From NCBI GenBank assembly GCA_963785735.1, contig CAWAWJ010000001.1, positions 1,488,001 through 1,552,000 of the forward strand: DNA of 64,000 nucleotides, written 5' to 3'. Position 1 is the first letter of the stretch. The number at the start of each line of letters is the position of its first letter. The stretch comes from REEB95 sp963785735 (GTDB lineage: Bacteria; Pseudomonadota; Alphaproteobacteria; ATCC43930; CGMCC-115725). Positions 57,665 through 64,000 of the stretch are shown here, piece after piece. The notes below the pieces were generated by a model. It searched no databases and was not told the DNA's origin. It worked only from the letters and a program-made list of their open reading frames with translations. Both the position numbers and the translations under genes were made by a program.

Positions 57665-58474
57665 GTCGCGCATCATGTCCAACGCCGCCTGGTCGAGCAG
57701 GGGATTGCCCGAGCTTTGCTCGATCCAGGATTTGATCACGGTGCCGTCATGCGCCAGGTTGAACCCGACGAGGACGGTGCCCTCCTGCTTCTGCTTGACC
57801 GCCTCTTCGGGATATTTCTTGAAGCGGTTCAAGTGGCGACGCAGCAGATCGAGATAATCGTCGCCCGAGCCCGATCCGCCGCCGTTGCCCACATCGTCCT
57901 GGCTTCGGCCGACGGCGCCGTTTCCGGCGGCGTCCGCGCCTTCATCGCCACGGCCCGATCCCGCCGCGCTCGCGGCCGCGGCGGTTTGGACCGATTGATC
58001 GGCCGCGGGGGTTGGGGCGGACATAGCCGCCGGCGCGGCCGGGCTTTGCGCGGCGGGGGCCGGGCTGGGTTTGGGCGGCGGCTGGCGCGACATCTTTGGC
58101 GCCGGTTTCGGCACGGGCGGTGGCGCGGCCCGCGCGTTGTGGAGGGGAATGACGGCGGGCTCGGTTTGCGCCGCCGCCGCCGCGGGCTTGGCGGCCGCGC
58201 CGTTTTCTCGGCCCGGCATCGCCGCCTTGCCGTTGCCGCCGGCCGGCGATCCCGCGGCGCCGCTGCCCTCGAATTTCACAGCGATCGGCGGCAAGACGAT
58301 CTCGTCCGGCGGCGTGATCTGCCACAGCCCGATCAGCAAGGCGAGCAACAGGACATGCAGCAGCAGCGAATTGCCGCAGGACCGCCACAGCGCGCGCCGG
58401 TCCGCCCGGTGGCGGAATTTCTCGGCGCCGTCCGCCGTTATGTCAGATATGGCGGGATGTATCGTCACCCTCAT
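57560..58474 (-). CDS. tonB: TonB-family energy transducer
   Basis: Links the inner-membrane proton motive force to outer-membrane receptors. The 304-residue protein has one N-terminal transmembrane helix (about 35-51), a long Pro/Ala-rich periplasmic linker (60-205) and a C-terminal domain with FKKYPEEAVKQKQEGTVLVGFNLAHDGTVIKSWIEQSSGNPLLDQAAL typical of TonB. Its last codons are duplicated at 54 kb. exbBD are not adjacent. Confidence 0.9.
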   Translation of the reverse strand: MRVTIHPAISDITADGAEKFRHRADRRALWRSCGNSLLLHVLLLALLIGLWQITPPDEIVLPPIAVKFEGSGAAGSPAGGNGKAAMPGRENGAAAKPAAAAAQTEPAVIPLHNARAAPPPVPKPAPKMSRQPPPKPSPAPAAQSPAAPAAMSAPTPAADQSVQTAAAASAAGSGRGDEGADAAGNGAVGRSQDDVGNGGGSGSGDDYLDLLRRHLNRFKKYPEEAVKQKQEGTVLVGFNLAHDGTVIKSWIEQSSGNPLLDQAALDMMRDASPAPPVPERYWDKKGPIILPVDFKIGFFDKMMH

Positions 58475-58650
58475 GCCCTCGCCATCGATCGCCGCACCCT
58501 AAACCCCGCTGGCATGGCGCGTAAAGCCAATGGGGTCAAGGAGATGGAGGCTTGTCTTTCGGCGCCCGAATCGCAGGTAAATCGCCGCCGAAGATGATCT
58601 CACGGCTTACCGGCGTTTGGTGGCAGGATTAGGGCGGTAGGAGAGCGCGC

Positions 58651-59439
58651 ATGGTCTATCAGCACAGCATCGCAATCCGGCCCCGGCGCGGCATGGCGGC
58701 GGCCTCGGCGGCGCTCGGCTTTTGGCTGGCGGCCGCTTCGCTGGCGGCCTTGGCGCTGGCGCCGGCGGGCTGGCGACTCGGCCTCTGGCACTACATCGTC
58801 TCCTTCGAGCTGATCCGTTATTCCGCCTATGGCGGATTGCTGGCGGCGCTTATCTCGCTCGCGAGCCTGGGCGGCTGGGCGCGGATGTCGCGGCTCTACC
58901 GCCTCATCGCCATCGGCGGATTGCTGCTCGGATCCGTGCTGGCCTATATGCCGTGGCACTACGCGCAGATCGCCGCGCGATTGCCGGTGATCCACGACAT
59001 CACCACCGACACCGTCAACCCGCCGGTTTTCTGGTCGGTGCTGTCGGCGCGGCGGGTGGAACACGCGGTGCCGGTCGAATATGGCGGGCCCGACGTGGCG
59101 CGGCAGCAGCTCGAGGCCTATCCCGGCATCAAGCCGGTGTTGAGCGACCTGCCGTTTTCCGACGCGTTCGAGCGCGCGCTCGCCGCGGCGCAAGCCATGC
59201 CGGGCTGGATCGACATCGCCTATGACAAGAAGGCGGGCCGCATCGAGGCGAGCCAGCGCAGCTTCTGGATGGGTTTCACCGACGATGTCAGCATCCGCGT
59301 GGCCCGGCGCGGCGACGGCAGCCGCATCGATGTGCGCTCGCTGTCGCGCCAGGGGCAGGGCGATTTCGGCGTCAACGCCGCCCGCGTCGAGGCCTATCTC
59401 GCCGTGCTCAAGGCCAAGCTCGCCGCGTCTTCTGGCTAG
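58651..59439 (+). CDS. DUF1499-containing membrane protein
   Basis: A 262-residue protein with two to three N-terminal helices (AAASAALGFWLAAASLAALALAP; YGGLLAALISLASLGG) and a C-terminal DUF1499 domain (VLSDLPFSDAFERALAAAQAMPGWIDIAYDKKAGRIEASQRSFWMGFTDDVSIRV, RSLSRQGQGDFGVNAARVEAYL). The domain is of unknown function. It starts 176 nt from divergent tonB. Confidence 0.82.
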   Translation: MVYQHSIAIRPRRGMAAASAALGFWLAAASLAALALAPAGWRLGLWHYIVSFELIRYSAYGGLLAALISLASLGGWARMSRLYRLIAIGGLLLGSVLAYMPWHYAQIAARLPVIHDITTDTVNPPVFWSVLSARRVEHAVPVEYGGPDVARQQLEAYPGIKPVLSDLPFSDAFERALAAAQAMPGWIDIAYDKKAGRIEASQRSFWMGFTDDVSIRVARRGDGSRIDVRSLSRQGQGDFGVNAARVEAYLAVLKAKLAASSG

Positions 59440-59558
59440 ACGGGGCTGGTTAGACGGGGCGGGCCAGACGGGCCGGATAAGGGGCCGGTTAAGCGGTTTA
59501 CAAGCCTTTGCTCCCCATGGCAGATTCGCCGCCCTTTGGCACAAGGACGGCAGCCGCC

Positions 59559-60401
59559 ATGAAACTTCTCCGCTACGGCCCACCGGGCAAGGAAAAGCCC
59601 GGCATCCTCGACAAGAGCGGCCAGATCCGCGATCTCTCGGGCACGATCCCCGACATCACGCCCGACATGCTGGCGCCCGCCGCGCTCGAGCGCCTGAAGA
59701 AACTCGATCCGGCGCGGCTGCCGCCGGTCGCCGGCAATCCGCGCCTCGGCCCGCCGGTCGCCCAGGTGCCGAAGATCGTCGCCGTGGGATTGAACTACCG
59801 CGATCACGCCAACGAAGCGACCATGAAGATACCGACCGAGCCGGTGCTGTTCATGAAAACGATCACGTCCTATTCCGGCCCGAACGACACCGTCATCCTG
59901 CCCAAGAATTCGATCAAGGGCGATTGGGAAGCCGAGCTCGGCATCTTCATCGGCACCAAGGCGCAATACGTCTCCGAAGCGGACGCGCTGAAGCACGTCG
60001 CCGGCTATTGCATCGTCAACGACGTCTCGGAGCGCAATTTCCAGCTGGAGCGCGGGCCGCAATGGATGAAGGGCAAGGGCTGCGACACCTTCTGCCCGAC
60101 CGGTCCCTGGCTGGTTTCGCCCGACGAGGTGCCGGACCCGCAAGGCCTCGAGGTGATGTGCGAAGTGAGCGGCCAGGTGATGCAGAAGGCCTCGACCAAG
60201 GACATGATCTTCAATTGCGCCACCATCATCAGCTATACGAGCCAGTTCCTGACCCTGATGCCGGGCGATCTGATCGCCACCGGCACGCCGTCGGGCGTGG
60301 GGATGGGGCGCAACCGTTTCTTGAAGCCGGGCGACGTCATGCGGCTCACCATCACGGGCCTGGGCGAGCAGCGCCAGAAAGTGGCCGCTTATCCCGGCTA
60401 A
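59559..60401 (+). CDS. Fumarylacetoacetate-hydrolase-fold enzyme
   Basis: A 280-residue FAH-family enzyme. From ATG 59559 it has VGLNYRDHANEA, DWEAELGIFIG with the metal-binding Glu124 and Glu126, and VNDVSERNFQLERG with Asp155. The GTPSGVGMGRNRFLKPGDVM loop and the length match ureidoglycolate lyase/acylpyruvase-type members. The substrate is unknown. The open frame starts 51 nt earlier, but that extension is not family-like. Confidence 0.87.
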   Translation: MKLLRYGPPGKEKPGILDKSGQIRDLSGTIPDITPDMLAPAALERLKKLDPARLPPVAGNPRLGPPVAQVPKIVAVGLNYRDHANEATMKIPTEPVLFMKTITSYSGPNDTVILPKNSIKGDWEAELGIFIGTKAQYVSEADALKHVAGYCIVNDVSERNFQLERGPQWMKGKGCDTFCPTGPWLVSPDEVPDPQGLEVMCEVSGQVMQKASTKDMIFNCATIISYTSQFLTLMPGDLIATGTPSGVGMGRNRFLKPGDVMRLTITGLGEQRQKVAAYPG

Positions 60402-60515
60402 GGCCGTTGTTGCGCTGCGAAATGTGATACGACTCGTGCACTCTGGCGGGGTATGCCAATTCGCGCTAATCTAAAAAATTATTCAGTATGACTGGGGGAG
60501 GCTACTAGAACGCCC

Positions 60516-61052
60516 ATGTTTGACCGTGACCGCCGTCCTGATTTTTTCCGCGCCGAGGACGCCCCGAGCGGCCGCCGCGTCGAGGCCAAGGTGAAGTGGT
60601 TCAATTCGTCGAAGGGTTTCGGCTTCGTCGCCATGTCGGACGGAACCCCCGACGCCTTCCTGCCGATGGCGATCCTGCGCCGCGCCGGATACGAGGATGT
60701 CCGCGAAGGCGCCTCGATCACCTGCGAAGTGGGATCGGGCGCCAAGGGGCCCCTGGTGGTGAACGTCCTCAATATCGACAACAGCACGGCCGCGCCTTCG
60801 GGCGGCGGCGGCCGCGGCCCCGCCACGCAGCCGCGCGGCCCGGCGCAGAGCATGCAGGGCGCGGTCAAATGGTTCGAGCCGGACAAGGGATATGGCTTCA
60901 TCTCGCCCGAAGGCGGCGGCAAGGACATTTTCGTGCACATCACCGCGCTTCGCCGCAGCGGCCTGGAAGCGCTCGAACCCGGGCAACGCGTTCAGGTCGA
61001 TGTGGTCGAAGGCCGCAAGGGCCTTGAGGCCGAGCGAGTCACCCTGGCCTGA
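60516..61052 (+). CDS. Protein with two cold-shock domains
   Basis: A 178-residue RNA/DNA chaperone. The first cold-shock domain (about 24-88) has AKVKWFNSSKGFGFV and a modified RNP2 (AFLPMAIL instead of FVHI); the second (114-177) has GAVKWFEPDKGYGFIS and DIFVHITAL. A Gly/Pro/Gln-rich linker separates them. This double architecture is common in Alphaproteobacteria. A GGGGGAGG ribosome-binding site precedes it by about 20 nt. Confidence 0.88.
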   Translation: MFDRDRRPDFFRAEDAPSGRRVEAKVKWFNSSKGFGFVAMSDGTPDAFLPMAILRRAGYEDVREGASITCEVGSGAKGPLVVNVLNIDNSTAAPSGGGGRGPATQPRGPAQSMQGAVKWFEPDKGYGFISPEGGGKDIFVHITALRRSGLEALEPGQRVQVDVVEGRKGLEAERVTLA

Positions 61053-61127
61053 GCCTGTCCCTGGCCGATAGGGCTGGCGTGTCCGACCCTTTGGTATGAT
61101 AGACTGCCGCTCAAAGGGGCGGGTTCC

Positions 61128-61769
61128 ATGGACTTGCAAGATACGGTCAAGACCTACCGGCTGTTTTCCGGTTCCTACGATTTCGTCTTTGGGCCGATCT
61201 TTCATCCCGGCCGCAAGGCGGCGGTGCGCTTCGCCAACGACCAGCCGGGGCAACGCATCCTCGAGGTGGGCGTCGGCACCGGCCTGTCCTTGCCCTATTT
61301 CCGCGCGGACGCCGAGGTCACCGGCATCGACGTTTCAGCCGAGATGCTGGCCAAGGCGAAAAAGCGCGTCCAAGCCAAGAACCTGAAACAGGTCAAGGCG
61401 CTGCACGAAATGGACGCGGAGAATTTGAGTTTCGCCGACAGCAGCTTCGACGCGGTGCTGGCGCTCTATGTGGCCTCGGTCGTGCCCGATCCCGCCCGCT
61501 TCGCCGCCGAGATGCGCCGCGTCTGCCGCCCGGGCGGCACCATCGTCATCGTCAATCATTTCACCAGCGAGAATCCGGTGATGCGCGGGGTGGAGAAGAC
61601 GCTCGCGCCCTTGGCCGGCAAGATCGGCTTCCACGCCGATTTCCCGCTCGACGATTTCCTGATGGCGAGCGCCTTGTCGGTGCGCGAGATAAGGCCGAGC
61701 AATCTGTTCGGCTATTGGCGCCTGCTGCGTTGCGTCAACACCAAGCCGGCGGTCGTCGTCAAGTCCTGA
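61128..61769 (+). CDS. PmtA-like phospholipid N-methyltransferase
   Basis: A 213-residue SAM-dependent methyltransferase with LEVGVGTGLSLPYF for SAM binding, IDVSAEMLAKA, and the Rhodobacter-type PmtA opening SGSYDFVFGPIFHPGRKAAV. PmtA makes phosphatidylcholine precursors by methylating phosphatidylethanolamine. Another UbiE-like role cannot be excluded. It stands alone after the cold-shock gene. Confidence 0.75.
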   Translation: MDLQDTVKTYRLFSGSYDFVFGPIFHPGRKAAVRFANDQPGQRILEVGVGTGLSLPYFRADAEVTGIDVSAEMLAKAKKRVQAKNLKQVKALHEMDAENLSFADSSFDAVLALYVASVVPDPARFAAEMRRVCRPGGTIVIVNHFTSENPVMRGVEKTLAPLAGKIGFHADFPLDDFLMASALSVREIRPSNLFGYWRLLRCVNTKPAVVVKS

Positions 61770-61779
61770 AGTAAAAATC

Positions 61780-63555
61780 CTAGAGCTGGTCGAGCGCGAA
61801 ATCCATCACCGTGCCGCCGCCCGTCACCGCGGGCAGCAGCGCCGGCGCCAGCGCCAGGCGGTGCTCGGCATAAAACCGCGCGGTCGCACACTTGGCCTTA
61901 AGGAACTTGGCGTCGCCCTGCCGCGCGTCGAGCAACCGCGACGCCGCCAGCGCGCCTTCGGCCAGAAGCCAGCCGCCCGCCACGGTGCCGAGCAGCCTGA
62001 GATAAGGCTCGGCCCCGGCGAGCGCGCGGCCCGCGTCCTTGCCGTGGATTTCGACCAGCGCCCGGCTCGCCTGTTCCAGCGCGTCGATGCCTTGCGCGAG
62101 CGGGGCCGCTAGCGCTTTTTCGCCATCGAGACGCTTCAAGGTTTTGCGCATGTCGGCGACAAGAGCCTGCGCCGCCGCGCCCTGGTCGCGCGCGAGCTTG
62201 CGCCCGACCAGGTCATTGGCCTGGATGCCGTTGGTGCCCTCATAGATGGGCGCGATGCGCGCATCGCGCAGATGCTGGGCCGCCCCCGTCTCCTCGATGA
62301 AGCCCATGCCGCCATGAACCTGGATGCCGGTCGAGGCCGCCTCGACGCCCAAATCGGTGCTCCACGCCTTGACCACCGGTGTCAGCAGATCGAGCCGCGC
62401 TTGGGAAGCATCGCGTTTCGCCTTATCGGGATGGTGGCGTGCCCGGTCGGACTGGCCGGCGGCGTAATAGGTCAAGGCGCGCGAAGCTTCGGTGGCGGAA
62501 CGCATCGAAAGTAGCATGCGGCGCACATCTGGATAATGAAGGATCGGCGCCTTCCCGCCGTCCAGCGCCGTCACCGGCTTTCCTTGCACGCGTTCGTTGG
62601 CGTAGGCGCGGGCGCGTTGCATGGCGCGCTCGGATATCGCCACGCCCTCGAGCCCGACATGGAGCCGCGCATGGTTCATCATGATGAACATGCCTTCGAG
62701 GCCGCGGTTTTCGGCTCCCACCAGATATCCGACCGCGCCGCCATTGTCGCCATAGGACATGACGCAGGTCGGGCTGGCGCGGATGCCGAGCTTGTCCTCG
62801 ATCCTGAGGCAGCGCAGATCGTTGCGCGGCCCCGGGCCGCCATCGGCGTTGGGCAGGAATTTCGGCACCAGGAAGAGCGAGATGCCCTTGCTGCCGGCGG
62901 GCGCGTCAGGGAGCCGCGCCAGCACCAGATGCACGATGTTGGCGGCCATGTCGTGCTCGCCCCAGGTGATGAAGATTTTCTGCCCGGTGATGCGGTAATG
63001 ATCGCCTTCCTTCACCGCGCGCGTGCGCAACGCGCCCAGATCGGATCCCGCCTGCGGCTCGGTCAGGTTCATGGTCCCGGTCCATTCGCCGGAGATCAGC
63101 TTGGGCAGGTAAACCCGCTTCTGCTCGGCGCTGCCTTGCGCGGCCAGCAATTCGATCGCCGCGACCGCCAGCAACGGGCAGAGCGCGAAGGACATGTTGG
63201 CCGAATCCCACATTTCCAACACCGCGGTGGCGAGCGCGGCGGGCAGGCCCTGGCCGCCATATTCCGGCGGCGCGGAAAGCCCGGTCCAGCCCCCCGCGGC
63301 GAAATCCCGATAGGCCTCCTTGAAGCCCTTCGGGCTGCGCACCACGCCGTTTTCGAGATGGCTTTTCTCGATGTCGCCGCTGCGGTTCAAGGGCGACAGA
63401 ACCTTGGCGGCGAATTTGGCCGCTTCCTCCAGCACCGCGCCGACCGTGTCGGATGAAGCGCCCGCGCAGCCGGGCAGCGACGCTATTTCCGGCAGGCCCG
63501 CGATCTCGTCGAGGACGAAACGCATCTCTTGCAAAGGGGCGGCGTATTCGCTCAT
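61780..63555 (-). CDS. Acyl-CoA dehydrogenase, DmdC-type
   Basis: A 591-residue FAD enzyme with the full acyl-CoA dehydrogenase fold plus a C-terminal extension, the layout of 3-methylmercaptopropionyl-CoA dehydrogenase and related long members. Motifs: TMNLTEPQAGSDLGALRT, KIFITWGEHDMAANIVHLVLARL, YSDNG-like YGDNGGAVGYLVG, and GGMGFIEETGAAQHLRDARIAPIYEGTNGIQANDLVGRK. Its start overlaps the next gene's stop by ATGA. Confidence 0.9.
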   Translation of the reverse strand: MSEYAAPLQEMRFVLDEIAGLPEIASLPGCAGASSDTVGAVLEEAAKFAAKVLSPLNRSGDIEKSHLENGVVRSPKGFKEAYRDFAAGGWTGLSAPPEYGGQGLPAALATAVLEMWDSANMSFALCPLLAVAAIELLAAQGSAEQKRVYLPKLISGEWTGTMNLTEPQAGSDLGALRTRAVKEGDHYRITGQKIFITWGEHDMAANIVHLVLARLPDAPAGSKGISLFLVPKFLPNADGGPGPRNDLRCLRIEDKLGIRASPTCVMSYGDNGGAVGYLVGAENRGLEGMFIMMNHARLHVGLEGVAISERAMQRARAYANERVQGKPVTALDGGKAPILHYPDVRRMLLSMRSATEASRALTYYAAGQSDRARHHPDKAKRDASQARLDLLTPVVKAWSTDLGVEAASTGIQVHGGMGFIEETGAAQHLRDARIAPIYEGTNGIQANDLVGRKLARDQGAAAQALVADMRKTLKRLDGEKALAAPLAQGIDALEQASRALVEIHGKDAGRALAGAEPYLRLLGTVAGGWLLAEGALAASRLLDARQGDAKFLKAKCATARFYAEHRLALAPALLPAVTGGGTVMDFALDQL

Positions 63556-64000
63556 GGCGCGGGCCTCAGCATTTTTCCGGGATTCATGATGCCCTGGGGG
63601 TCGAAGGCGGCCTTGACCCGGCGCATCAATTCAAGCTCCAACGGCTGGGCGTAGTGTTCGAGCTCGGCCTGCTTGACCAGGCCGATGCCGTGCTCGGCGC
63701 TGATCGAGCCGCCCATCCCGGTCACGATGTCGTGGACGATGCGGTTGAACTCGGCCCAGCGCCGGAGGAACACGGCTTTGTCGGCGCCCGTTGGTTGCGC
63801 CAGATTGTAGTGGATGTTGCCGTCGCCGACATGGCCGAAGGGATAGGGGCGGATGCCGGGCAGCGTGGCGGTCACGGCGGCGTTGGCCTCGAGGATGAAA
63901 TCGGCGACCCGGCTCACCGGCACGGAGACGTCGTGCTTGATGCTGCCGCCCATGGCGCCTTGCAGCTCGGCGAGCGAAGCCCGGATGCGCCACAGTTCGC
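63552..64000 (-). CDS. FAD-linked oxidase C-terminal domain (partial, runs off the window)
   Basis: The frame is open to the window end and continues upstream of the ATG at 63953 (ELWRIRASLAELQGAMGG), so the true start lies outside. The visible part has PYPFGHVGDGNIHYNL and FDPQGIMNPGKML, hallmarks of GlcD/D-lactate-dehydrogenase-type flavoenzymes that oxidise 2-hydroxy acids. ATGA overlap with the acyl-CoA dehydrogenase start suggests one operon. Confidence 0.85.
   Translation of the reverse strand, partial: ELWRIRASLAELQGAMGGSIKHDVSVPVSRVADFILEANAAVTATLPGIRPYPFGHVGDGNIHYNLAQPTGADKAVFLRRWAEFNRIVHDIVTGMGGSISAEHGIGLVKQAELEHYAQPLELELMRRVKAAFDPQGIMNPGKMLRPAP

Overview
The window is high-GC alphaproteobacterial chromosome. 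This is supported by a C4-pathway 5-aminolevulinate synthase (hemA), an alphaproteobacterial-type subunit IV of aa3 cytochrome oxidase, an lptF-lptG-lptD-surA-pdxA-rsmA operon next to pepA-holC-ndk, a Rhodobacter-type PmtA-like methyltransferase and a DmdC-type acyl-CoA dehydrogenase. The genus cannot be named from the sequence alone. No rRNA, tRNA, CRISPR array, transposase or integrase was seen.

Core half (1-32 kb). Partial rpsF; a small lipoprotein; the fatty-acid cluster fabD-fabG-acpP-fabF running into mltG, yicC and gmk; on the other strand lptF-lptG-lptD-surA-pdxA-rsmA, with several genes overlapping by a few bases. Between lptF and pepA sit two uncharacterised polytopic membrane proteins. 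Then pepA, holC and ndk; a 40-residue cytochrome oxidase subunit IV; a GT87-like mannosyltransferase; purM-purN; an MFS carrier with mepA; an OmpA-family porin with a strong terminator; pdxH with a cation-diffusion-facilitator transporter; an SDR oxidoreductase; hemA; and a class III aminotransferase.

Stress or envelope regulon (33-41 kb). A single 884-residue protein carries PAS domains, a histidine kinase, a receiver, and then a complete FixJ-type receiver plus LuxR helix-turn-helix. Around it, six intergenic copies of TGAGTAnTTTCCGA followed by CtatCGC all point at small lipoproteins, a glycine-zipper-like membrane protein, a YXWGXW-type lipoprotein and an MlaC-like operon. Four of the six have a CTA-type -10 element at a fixed distance. 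I read these as promoters of one local regulon, probably driven by the fused kinase-regulator. This is the most interesting system here.

Accessory half (41-58 kb). An oligopeptide ABC transporter lacking ATPases, a luciferase-like monooxygenase divergent from a MarR regulator with a DUF488 protein, a family of secreted TPR proteins (one expanded by exact 102-nt units, one truncated) interspersed with inverted repeats built on TGTCCGCT/AGCGGACA, and a large Ala/Gln-rich exported protein. At 54.0-57.7 kb a 3.4-kb segment with two PEP-CTERM proteins and an FkbM methyltransferase lies between two 129-bp direct copies of the 3' end of tonB, as expected for an insertion that duplicated its target.

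The right end (58-64 kb) returns to housekeeping-like genes: tonB, a DUF1499 membrane protein, an FAH-family hydrolase, a double cold-shock protein, a PmtA-like methyltransferase, an acyl-CoA dehydrogenase and a truncated FAD-linked oxidase.
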